This document shows, in pieces, positions 6,215 to 12,819 of a stretch of DNA of 24,907 nt. The notes below the pieces were generated by a model. It was not told the DNA's origin and ran no database searches. It saw nothing but the letters and a program-made list of their open reading frames with translations. Source of the DNA: a virus; the IMG/VR virus record IMGVR_UViG_3300008110_000843, positions 1 through 24,907 of that record. One strand, written 5' to 3'. The first letter of the stretch is position 1. Each line of letters starts with the position of its first letter. Both the position numbers and the translations under genes were made by a program.

Positions 6215-7347
6215 TTCGACGTGTATCGCTTGCCACGCCAGACGATCTCTGACCCAGTCCACGATGCGAAGTCTGGTTGCCATTCGCCAGCCCTGTCGCC
6301 CCACAGTTCGATGACGGCGAATCCAGCCGACCAGCGAGAAACCTGATGCTGGGCAAGGTATCCGAGATCCGTCCGCAGGCACATCATGCCCGTGGAGATT
6401 GCAGCAAGGCGCTTTTCTGGAAGGTCCGCGAAACCGCCGATCGTCCTGAACGAAATTCCCTGCGAGTGGTCATGACCGCCGACAACAGAAACTCCCGCTG
6501 CGTCAGCAATGGGGACGATTGACGATCCACCACCTGTCGTGCGGGAGTACGTGCCGTGCGTTGCGATAAGATCTTCCGTGATCTTGTAGTACGAGCGAAG
6601 GCTCTCTGGTCCCGTGTAGATCGTCTTCTCGTCGATGCACGGGATGATGTTGAGATGGTCGAACCGAAGCAGCGTCGCCAGAGAGAGCACCTCGTTGCCG
6701 TTTGCATCGGTCAGACCGACCAGTTCTGGAGCCCGCTTTGCAAGCCACTTCGAGAACCGCGCTTCGTGGTTCCCATAGAGGAAGAAGATCTGCGCCTCTC
6801 GACCAGCGGCTGCGCGGATCTCCGCGAGTCGTCGATGCGCGTACGCAATCTCGTCCTGCACTGGCAGCCCTAGGCGTGGATCCTTATCGTACGCCGACAC
6901 CGACGTCAGGTCAAGGATGTCTCCTGTGAGCACGATTCGATCTGGCTTTTCTGTCGCAAGGAATGTAAGGAATGATGCAAACACGTCGCCGTTCTCGAAC
7001 GGGAACTGAAAGTCACCCGCGCAGACGACGAGGTTCCCTCGGGAGGAGGAAGGGCTGGCTCCTACCCGAGGGATGTAGTCAATGGTCACTGGATCCGCTG
7101 ATTGGATCAGGTGAGGAACCCTACTTCCATAGGAAGTATCTAGATTCTTATAGTTAGAATCGTCTACTTCCGTAGGAAGAATTCTTTCGTTGGAAAGACT
7201 TTCCAAAGTATAATCATCGATTTTTGACTTGTCAAGTTTCATGTAGCGCTTCTGTGCCTTGTCCTTGGTAATTCCTAGGACTGTGCCGATTTCCGAGAAC
7301 GATAACCCTCGCGTTCGGAGCGCAGCAATCTTAGTTTCTAGCGACAT
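6211..7347 (-). CDS. HTH plus metallophosphoesterase protein
   Basis: Product of 378 aa in two parts. Residues 5-35 (including GLSFSEIGTVLGITKDKAQK) form a helix-turn-helix. After a linker (about 36-102), a calcineurin-like metallophosphoesterase domain carries GDFQFPF (D112, with Gln at the usual His position 114), LTGDILD (D143, D146), YGNHE (N193, H194), ATHG (H264) and GGHDH (H292, H294). Such enzymes hydrolyse phosphomono- or phosphodiesters with two metal ions. The target here is unknown. ATG 7347 has AGGGGG upstream. The linker-coding DNA contains a strong promoter-like sequence and a series of palindromes, so this gene may also carry regulatory DNA for the genes downstream. Confidence 0.85.
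   Translation of the reverse strand: MSLETKIAALRTRGLSFSEIGTVLGITKDKAQKRYMKLDKSKIDDYTLESLSNERILPTEVDDSNYKNLDTSYGSRVPHLIQSADPVTIDYIPRVGASPSSSRGNLVVCAGDFQFPFENGDVFASFLTFLATEKPDRIVLTGDILDLTSVSAYDKDPRLGLPVQDEIAYAHRRLAEIRAAAGREAQIFFLYGNHEARFSKWLAKRAPELVGLTDANGNEVLSLATLLRFDHLNIIPCIDEKTIYTGPESLRSYYKITEDLIATHGTYSRTTGGGSSIVPIADAAGVSVVGGHDHSQGISFRTIGGFADLPEKRLAAISTGMMCLRTDLGYLAQHQVSRWSAGFAVIELWGDRAGEWQPDFASWTGSEIVWRGKRYTSK
7092..7206 (-). repeat. Ladder of short palindromes after the intragenic promoter
   Basis: On the minus strand, in order: TTGGAAAGTCTTTCCAA (7206-7190, straddling the predicted start), CTTCCTACGGAAG (7179-7167), GATTCTAACTATAAGAATC (7161-7143), TACTTCCTATGGAAGTA (7138-7122) and GATCCAATCAGCGGATC (7108-7092). 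There is also a 10-bp palindrome AAGAATTCTT at 7177-7186. Centres of the middle three are 21-22 bp apart. Two copies share the unit CTTCCTAYGGAAGTAG. They could be operators or RNA hairpins. They lie in the coding sequence of a low-complexity linker (residues 48-86). Confidence 0.6.
7207..7235 (-). promoter_or_regulatory. Intragenic sigma70-type promoter
   Basis: Minus strand: TTGACA (7235-7230), exactly 17 bases, TATACT (7212-7207). The match is 6/6 at -35 and 5/6 at -10. Predicted start is near 7200. It lies inside codons 38-47 of the metallophosphoesterase gene and could drive the HAD, sugar and downstream genes. Confidence 0.6.
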
Positions 7348-7355
7348 GTAACCCC

Positions 7356-7601
7356 CTATTTACCAACCTCGAGGAACCGCAAGGCTACGGTAACAATTGT
7401 ACCGATTGCGCTTACAGCAATCCCTATTCTCCATCGTAGCGAAAGAGAGGAGTCTTGTCTAGTCTCATTAGCCGCTTCGTAACGGTGCTGAAACTCTTCG
7501 ACGTCTCTTAGCCGCTCTTCGATTCGGTCTAGGCGTTCAGAAAGTTCTGAGCGGACCTCGTTGATAGCGCTCAGGAGGGAATGAAAATGAGAGGATGTCA
7601 T
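7356..7601 (-). CDS. Coiled-coil membrane protein, XhlA/holin-like
   Basis: Product of 81 aa. Residues about 12-45 are a charged heptad-rich coiled coil (including SELSERLDRIEERLRDVEE), and residues 58-75 form a single hydrophobic helix followed by a short charged tail. This layout matches XhlA/hemolysin-type phage lysis accessory proteins, which sit at the membrane beside a holin. No endolysin is identifiable in the window, so the lysis role is inference. ATG 7601 overlaps the tail-hub stop (TAATG). The purine-rich lysine codons of that gene supply a GAAGGGAAG stretch upstream. Confidence 0.65.
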   Translation of the reverse strand: MTSSHFHSLLSAINEVRSELSERLDRIEERLRDVEEFQHRYEAANETRQDSSLSLRWRIGIAVSAIGTIVTVALRFLEVGK

Positions 7602-9748
7602 TAATCATCGCTTCCCTTCTTCTTCTTTTTCTTCTTCTTTTTCTTAGGCTCCTCTTCCTTTTTCTTGTCCTTCTTTTTCCCAGTGCTTGGCGAAGCGGGA
7701 GGAGGGGGTGGGCTTGCAGGATCTTGCGGCTGAATGTCAGCAGTCTGCGTTGGGGTTTCCTCTTCGCTGTATGCGTCTGTCCCTTCTGGCGGAGCGGATA
7801 GGTGGTTCGGTCCAGTTTCCGTCGTTGGCTGGAACACCGTAGCCTCGGTTGGCACTGTAGACACTGGGCTTGCTGGTCGGTACGGGCTCAACTCAAACTC
7901 ACGATTACTTCGGTTGTAGAAGTCAAAAGCAATCTCCTCCGACCCATCCTCCCGACCAACCCACTGTTGCCCACGAAGCGTAACACTGGAGTCAAGCGCC
8001 ACATTGCCGCGATTGATAATTACTCTAATGTCGTCGCCAAGGTTGTAGTTCTTGTACGGGATCACCGACCCGTCGACGACCGACAGGCTAATGACGCGGA
8101 GTTTGTCTGGACTTGACTCGTTGAGGTTGTATGCTGTTCGGGCGGACACGGAGTCCTGCGAGATAAGGTCTTCGAATACGTCGACCCGATCGATGATGCC
8201 ATACGTAGAAACCAAAGAAGACGTGGCGTAATCAGAGAAGATCTTGCTTTGGCTTGCGTTGAAGATGCTGGTAGCGATCAAGACTGCCCGCGTGCGCAAG
8301 TTTCGGAAATTCGGGCTGTAAGAAAACCTTTTAACGTTTGCTCCGTAAACAAGGCGCAGGCTATTATTTGGAGTCGTGGAATAATTCATGTCCAAAAAGA
8401 ATGAGTTGTACGATTGAGTCGAGGACTCAATTCGGTTGCCGAAGACAACCTTGCTTGTCGTTCCCTCTTGTGCAATGGCAGTCATGTTGAACAGGAACTC
8501 GCCACGGTTTTCTCCAGCGGTAAAGATGTCGTACGTCTTTGTTGCAGGACTGATCGTAGCCTCAATGTCAATGAATCCAAGACGCGAGTTGGCAGTAGTC
8601 TTCGCTGCGCTCATCTCAGACTGCCAAATCTGGGAGATGCTTTGGTTATCGTATGTTACGGTATTGCTTGGATTTGCGATGATTGCGGAAACATCGGTAA
8701 TTGTCTGATTTAACACGGACATGTAGTCGATGCCGTAGAACACGGTTTCGTTGTCGGTTGCCTGGTAGTCTTGCAGGATGCCTGTACCAACCGTGCGATA
8801 CACGGCGTCTTCCTCATCCCATCGGTCGATGCGGTAGTGCCGCTCAAGGGGCACGCATTCGGCAATCTGGGGGTGATTGTACGGCAAGGTAAAGAACGCC
8901 TCACCGCCCTCGTTGAGGTATGATGAACAGCCAATGTACTTAGCGTCGGAGATTACTGCCTTGACGGTGCCTCGACCCCGACCAGATCCAGTCATGTCCC
9001 ATAGGGTAATACGGAACGGTGATTGGGAGAACCACTTACCTAGCGCATTGGATCCAACCCTGGGCGCACTTGTAATGTCCAGGCTTTGGGTGTCAGCGAT
9101 TGCGCTTGTTGCAGATGCAGTAATTGTCAGCGGTCCGACGGTTCCGCCAGTTGCGAGTCGGGAAGCAATACCGCTGACGGCAGTAGCGGATCCGATACCA
9201 GTCAACGTCCCCGTGCCAGACTGGGAGAATGTTACAGAGGCACTACTGGACGTGTCCGCGGCAAGAGAGACGTTCCTAACTTCGGCAACCAGGACAAGGT
9301 TGCTACCCGACGGAAGCGGGCTACTTGACGAGGTGATGACAATATGGTATGGTTGAATGGTAAACGTTGTTGAGCCGCTAGTTACAGTAGAGTTGTAGGC
9401 TCCTGAAATTGTTACGGACCCGCCAGTGGTCCCAGTAACGGCAGAGGAAATGATGCCAGCAGAAGCCGTAACAGTAGAAAGACCGATGACCGAGCCAGTT
9501 CCTGACTGGGTCAGGGTAATAGGCGTCGTAGAGTCATCGGTCATGATCGCGCCGACACTGTCCCGTAGTTCGGCGGTAAGCGTCTTGGAGAACCCTGCAG
9601 CAATTGTTGCAGTGCTGGAGGTAAAGTGAACTTCTCGTGCTGTTACGTCAAATGACTGTGTCCCGTCGGTAGTAGCGGTACCATACACGGCTCTGATGTC
9701 AAGTTGCCCGACGCCAGTGGCTGTGATGACTGTCTGCGCAATGCCCAA
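7601..9748 (-). CDS. Tail hub/tip protein: Ig-like repeats plus gp37-like domain
   Basis: Open frame of 715 codons from TTG 9748, but coding resemblance extends upstream (see 9749-9961). Order: the end of one and then two complete Ig-like repeats (to about residue 226), then a domain resembling the Siphovirus ReqiPepy6 gp37-like family (about 240-600, including GTGILQDYQA and FYGIDYMSVL), a Pro/Thr/Glu-rich linker, and a lysine tail with ten consecutive Lys before GSDD. gp37-like proteins form part of the tail tip or baseplate hub; Ig-like repeats on tail proteins commonly bind surface sugars. TTG 9748 cuts the first Ig repeat in half and has no clear ribosome binding site, so it is probably not the true start. 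Confidence 0.75.
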   Translation of the reverse strand: MGIAQTVITATGVGQLDIRAVYGTATTDGTQSFDVTAREVHFTSSTATIAAGFSKTLTAELRDSVGAIMTDDSTTPITLTQSGTGSVIGLSTVTASAGIISSAVTGTTGGSVTISGAYNSTVTSGSTTFTIQPYHIVITSSSSPLPSGSNLVLVAEVRNVSLAADTSSSASVTFSQSGTGTLTGIGSATAVSGIASRLATGGTVGPLTITASATSAIADTQSLDITSAPRVGSNALGKWFSQSPFRITLWDMTGSGRGRGTVKAVISDAKYIGCSSYLNEGGEAFFTLPYNHPQIAECVPLERHYRIDRWDEEDAVYRTVGTGILQDYQATDNETVFYGIDYMSVLNQTITDVSAIIANPSNTVTYDNQSISQIWQSEMSAAKTTANSRLGFIDIEATISPATKTYDIFTAGENRGEFLFNMTAIAQEGTTSKVVFGNRIESSTQSYNSFFLDMNYSTTPNNSLRLVYGANVKRFSYSPNFRNLRTRAVLIATSIFNASQSKIFSDYATSSLVSTYGIIDRVDVFEDLISQDSVSARTAYNLNESSPDKLRVISLSVVDGSVIPYKNYNLGDDIRVIINRGNVALDSSVTLRGQQWVGREDGSEEIAFDFYNRSNREFELSPYRPASPVSTVPTEATVFQPTTETGPNHLSAPPEGTDAYSEEETPTQTADIQPQDPASPPPPPASPSTGKKKDKKKEEEPKKKKKKKKKKGSDD

Positions 9749-9934
9749 TACGGCAGTGGCGCTGGCAGTAGCAATGGAAATATTGCCGACAGAGGTTGTA
9801 TCCTTGCTGAAGACGATAACGCCAGTGAACGAAGTATCGACCGAACTCGTGGCGCTGTCGTAGACAGCCGCTGAGATCGTGCGGGTCCTGGTTAGGGTAA
9901 GGTCCGCAGTCGAACTGGTAAACTGGATGTAGTC
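9071..9934 (-). repeat. Three tandem Ig-like protein repeats (about 95 aa each)
   Basis: Repeat 1 is about 9934-9641, repeat 2 about 9640-9356 and repeat 3 about 9355-9071. Each starts with a strand and TSS (DYIQFTSS, REVHFTSS, YHIVITSS), has an internal SxTFS/TLTQSGTG-like strand, and ends in a Thr/Ser-rich strand (QSFDVT, TTFTIQ, QSLDIT). The first crosses the reading-frame break. Confidence 0.7.
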
Positions 9935-9961
9935 AAACGCCGCTACCAGTGTACGTCGTAG
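9749..9961 (-). other. Upstream in-frame extension of the tail hub, no standard start codon
   Basis: The hub frame stays open for 71 codons above TTG 9748, back to a TGA at 9964-9962, without ATG, GTG or TTG. The extension includes DYIQFTSSTADLTLTRTRT, which aligns with REVHFTSSTATIAAGFSKT of the next repeat. It is therefore real protein-coding sequence that must be reached by a frameshift from the upstream gene, by a non-standard start (a CTG occurs at about 9949), or was disrupted by an indel. Confidence 0.7.
9932..9941 (-). promoter_or_regulatory. Candidate +1 ribosomal frameshift site
   Basis: The distal tail gene ends GGC GTT TGA C; the next protein's frame reads GCG TTT GAC across the same bases, a +1 shift. 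This resembles the prfB (RF2) site CUU UGA C, with a weak UGA-C stop context. However, Val-tRNA re-pairing on UUU would have a first-position mismatch, and no strong internal Shine-Dalgarno is seen, so a sequencing indel is a serious alternative. Confidence 0.45.
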
Positions 9962-10865
9962 TCAGCGTAGTAACTGCGTCGTCGGTTGGCGGGATTGATC
10001 CGAAATTATAGACCGCGGTATCGATGACGTCTTGCCTCAGCGTCGTTACGTACGGTCCTCCAGCGGTAGACCGAAGACCCCTAGACACAGTCTGGTTCTC
10101 AAAGTCTACAAACCATCGAACTTCGTTGGTTGCCGTCTTCTCAATGAAATCTAGGTTGTTTAACTTGATGACCTGAGAGTCCATTGTAAATGTCACCGAA
10201 GCAACCGTGGCTGCGGCATAGGACAGGGCAGATGAGTAGATCAATTCAAACGTTGGGTACGCAACCGCAGACCCAAGGTTTGGCAGAGATGTCGTTGCCG
10301 ACGAAGACGTGATGTTAATGGATCGTTCGGTAGACGATAGGCGGTATGGCTTTTTTGCCACCAGCGTAAATCCTACCATGGCGGCAAACCCCTTGGCGCT
10401 CACGCCGATGGACTGGGAGGATGTAATTGTTACCTCTGGTAGGCTTGCAGGGCGAACCAGCATCATCATTTCGATGAACCCTGTGGAATGATTTGAAGTG
10501 TCGATGGTTGCTTGCGAGAATGCAAGTTGCCTAAATCCGTAGTCCGCCTCATACCTGCGCGGGATAGGACGAAGGGCGTCAAGAAGAGCCTGAACCTTGT
10601 CGTGCATGTCGCCAGTAGAGGTACCAAAGACGCCGCAGACAATGGACAGGGAACGTGCACCTAGGTAGGTATCGGCAACGTCGACACCATCTCGTAGTGC
10701 GCGCTTGTCGATATAGCCAACCAGCGGGGTCTCGTTAAAGCGAGCGGACATGACCTTATACCCGCCGCGAGGGGCGGGTGTGGTCACGTCTGACGCTGCG
10801 ATGGAGTTAAAGTTTAGGGTTGTTCCGTCAGCGACCTGGTAAGTAATCGGTCGATTAAAATCCAT
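9933..10865 (-). CDS. Distal tail (Dit)-like protein
   Basis: Product of 310 aa. The N-terminal half carries GGYKVMSARFNETPLVGYIDKRALRDG-type strands and a segment around LLDALRPIPRRYEAD (111-125), similar in layout to distal tail proteins that join tail tube and tip. The C-terminal half is a strand-rich domain with WFVDFENQTV and a final strand TTLTTTYTGSG that stops abruptly. In this family a further strand normally closes the domain; the next frame supplies DYIQF at exactly that point. ATG 10865 overlaps the connector stop (TAATG). A generic tail protein is the alternative to Dit. Confidence 0.6.
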   Translation of the reverse strand: MDFNRPITYQVADGTTLNFNSIAASDVTTPAPRGGYKVMSARFNETPLVGYIDKRALRDGVDVADTYLGARSLSIVCGVFGTSTGDMHDKVQALLDALRPIPRRYEADYGFRQLAFSQATIDTSNHSTGFIEMMMLVRPASLPEVTITSSQSIGVSAKGFAAMVGFTLVAKKPYRLSSTERSINITSSSATTSLPNLGSAVAYPTFELIYSSALSYAAATVASVTFTMDSQVIKLNNLDFIEKTATNEVRWFVDFENQTVSRGLRSTAGGPYVTTLRQDVIDTAVYNFGSIPPTDDAVTTLTTTYTGSGV

Positions 10866-11500
10866 TACCCAAGCCTCCGCATCTTGCGGAGACGGGTTTC
10901 CTCTCGCCTCACGCGCTGTTGATTAGACAGTGCGATCTGGTTCATGGATAGGGCAGAGACGTCAGAGTTCCCTGACTGGACTTGCCACTGCTGGAACGCC
11001 ACACGGTCGGAGAGCAATCGGCTAAACGCTTCAGCCTGCGCCCATACCCGCACAGCGTTGATCGCCGTGACGTCCATGTCCGTGGTGGTGGAGTCGGATG
11101 ATAGTTGGATGAACGTGCTATACCCGAAGATACGCAACGTCCCAGGGGACGAGAGGGTGTAGTGCGGCGGCAGGAAGAGAATGTTATTATGAACTTCCCA
11201 GCCAGAGTTCGGACCGTCAGACGTGGATGGCAGGACAGTCTCTTTGAACTTCCCACCAGCGTCGTACGAGTCTACTCGGAATACCCAACTAACGTCAGAC
11301 AGGGCAACGGAGAACACCGAGCCAGATACTGGCTGTGTAAATGCTGTCGTCTGGATTGATTCTTTTGGGTAAATCCCATTCACCCAGTCAACGCCTGAGT
11401 TGATGAGGTCGGTTACCTCGCTATCGCTCCACGTTGCCCCGTTAGGATCACGAAGGTCTCGACGGACCATTGTCCGAATGCTGCTTAGTGTCTCTGCCAT
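10865..11500 (-). CDS. Head-tail connector/adaptor protein
   Basis: Product of 211 aa. The N-terminus (MVRRDLRDP, WSDSEVTDLINSGVDWV) follows the helix pattern of gp6/gp15-type phage connectors that dock under the portal. It is followed by a strand-rich middle and a helical, Arg-rich C-terminus (RVRREETRLRKMRRL) suitable for nucleic-acid or portal contact. ATG 11500 with GGAAG close upstream lies inside the end of the glycosyltransferase gene, overlapping by 53 bases. It continues the structural block that the glycosyltransferase interrupts. Confidence 0.65.
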   Translation of the reverse strand: MAETLSSIRTMVRRDLRDPNGATWSDSEVTDLINSGVDWVNGIYPKESIQTTAFTQPVSGSVFSVALSDVSWVFRVDSYDAGGKFKETVLPSTSDGPNSGWEVHNNILFLPPHYTLSSPGTLRIFGYSTFIQLSSDSTTTDMDVTAINAVRVWAQAEAFSRLLSDRVAFQQWQVQSGNSDVSALSMNQIALSNQQRVRREETRLRKMRRLG

Positions 11501-12722
11501 GCTTCCAAATCCCCTTATTCTCTAATGCCCACTTAAAGGCGTCCACCCACTCTAGTGCTCGATCTTTGTAATCGTATTCCTTTAGCACGCGCTCTTTGGC
11601 TGCCCCAGCCAACTGCTCGCGTAGGTCTTTACTGCGCACGAGCGCCTTAACAGCGTCATACCATTCCTGGCGACCCTTGGCAACCATGCCGTCAACCCCG
11701 TGACGGACCATAGAGTACGGAGCCTCTCCGTACTTAAAGCGTTCGCCGATGAACGCTGCCCCGACCATTGCGTACTCCAGCCAGTGGAGTTCCGACTTGC
11801 ACTTGTCGAACGAATCTCCGCCAAGCGGAGCAATTCCTATGTCTGCGTGGCTGCCCGTTAGTATCTCGGCAAACTTCCTAATGTTCTCAACGTACGGGTA
11901 TGCTTCGTCAAAAAACGGAGCAATGACATGCTCCGTGCCAGGGTTTACCCCAATGAAGACATTCCACAATTCCTTGCGCATGTCCTCGATGGCTTTTCCT
12001 GCGTATCCGCCTTCCCATTTCCCCCCGACTCCGCTAGGGTATCCAGCGTAGTCTCGCATTCGTGCGGTGCTACCGTAATAGACCACGCGAGGTTTTTCGC
12101 CACCATGCTGGGGACGAGAAGCATTAGAAGTATAGATTGAAGGATCGATTGCATTGCGGATAACCCTAATGTTATTGTTGAGATAAGAATACGCATCTTT
12201 AATTGGTCCTGTGCTTACCGTAACAAGATCTGCTCGTTTTGCCATACGCTCAATGAGCGGTCGTTCTGCCGCTACGTCTGGAGCATATCCATTCCACGAT
12301 CGGATCTGAAAGTGATTGTCATCCGTCTCGTAGATCATCGCCTTTGTGTTGCTTTCGCTTTCGAAGGCTGGGTACATCCACTCGGTAATTGAGTCTCGTA
12401 CCTGCATCTGGTGCTCGTGACCCGTAATGAACTTTGGGTCTTTGCTTGCCGCACCACAAGTATTACACTTGGCGGAACAGTTGTAGTATCTGCGGAACAT
12501 CACTAGGTCTGCCCAGTCGATGTCGCTGGTGTCCACTGACAGGAGACCCTTCGCCATTGCCTCCTGCTGGCTCATGCCCTTCGCCTCTTCCTTGGCGATA
12601 AAATTTACTTTGTCAATATGCCGAACATTGACTCCAGCCTTCTTCCATTCTTCGTCATACATGTGACCCCGAAAGTAAGCGCACGGTCCCTGCTCCGCAG
12701 TACCCCATACAAGAATATTCAT
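11448..12722 (-). CDS. GT-B type glycosyltransferase (GT4/GT1-like)
   Basis: Product of 424 aa. The N-terminal domain has IYETDDNHF (130-138, the phage-type E-x-D-D segment) and a cysteine cluster C82-x3-C86-x2-C89 with nearby His102 and His104, a probable metal knot. The C-terminal domain has the sugar-nucleotide-binding helix SELHWLEYAMVGAAFIGE, followed by HGVDGMV and an AGAAKERVLKEYDYKDRA end typical of GT4 enzymes. It transfers a sugar from a nucleotide donor to an unknown acceptor. Its site between capsid and connector genes suggests decoration of the virion. It has its own promoter and a GAGGAG ribosome binding site four bases before ATG 12722. No membrane segment is visible. Confidence 0.8.
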   Translation of the reverse strand: MNILVWGTAEQGPCAYFRGHMYDEEWKKAGVNVRHIDKVNFIAKEEAKGMSQQEAMAKGLLSVDTSDIDWADLVMFRRYYNCSAKCNTCGAASKDPKFITGHEHQMQVRDSITEWMYPAFESESNTKAMIYETDDNHFQIRSWNGYAPDVAAERPLIERMAKRADLVTVSTGPIKDAYSYLNNNIRVIRNAIDPSIYTSNASRPQHGGEKPRVVYYGSTARMRDYAGYPSGVGGKWEGGYAGKAIEDMRKELWNVFIGVNPGTEHVIAPFFDEAYPYVENIRKFAEILTGSHADIGIAPLGGDSFDKCKSELHWLEYAMVGAAFIGERFKYGEAPYSMVRHGVDGMVAKGRQEWYDAVKALVRSKDLREQLAGAAKERVLKEYDYKDRALEWVDAFKWALENKGIWKHGRDTKQHSDNGPSRPS

Positions 12723-12758
12723 GCTACTCCTCAGTTTTGGGCATTATTACCCAGAAGT

Positions 12759-12787
12759 AGCATAAAGGGCTTTCCCCCCGATGTCAA
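12759..12787 (-). promoter_or_regulatory. Promoter for the glycosyltransferase and tail genes
   Basis: Minus strand: TTGACA (12787-12782), 17 bases, TATGCT (12764-12759). Predicted start near 12752, giving a leader of about 30 bases that ends with GAGGAG before ATG 12722. The -35 is embedded in the loop and descending arm of the hairpin that follows the capsid gene. Confidence 0.65.
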
Positions 12788-12800
12788 GCGACATCGGGGG
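12775..12800 (-). terminator. Perfect 10-bp hairpin after the major capsid gene
   Basis: CCCCCGATGT, loop CGCTTG, ACATCGGGGG on the minus strand, 20 bases after the capsid stop. There is no T-run after the stem, so it is either a U-less terminator, a 3' end-protecting structure for the capsid mRNA, or an operator for the overlapping promoter. Confidence 0.55.
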
Positions 12801-12819
12801 TACTTACCTGCCTATTGGC

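Noticed and set aside
6215-6382. Longer N-terminus for the HAD phosphatase
   Set aside because: It would overlap the metallophosphoesterase by about 170 bases and encodes no recognisable domain; GTG 6214 forms a GTGA overlap and starts just before the HAD motif.
7612-7650. Lysine-codon A-rich tract as a -1 frameshift site
   Set aside because: The A runs are preceded by G in the codon frame (G AAA AAG), not a canonical heptamer, and the -1 frame gives no meaningful extension.
9746-9748. TTG 9748 as the real start of the tail hub
   Set aside because: It falls in the middle of the first Ig-like repeat, lacks a clear ribosome binding site, and the frame upstream encodes the rest of that repeat.
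12456-12479. CX3CX2C in the glycosyltransferase as a radical-SAM motif
   Set aside because: The surrounding sequence is GT-B like, with no radical-SAM barrel features; a structural metal knot is more likely.
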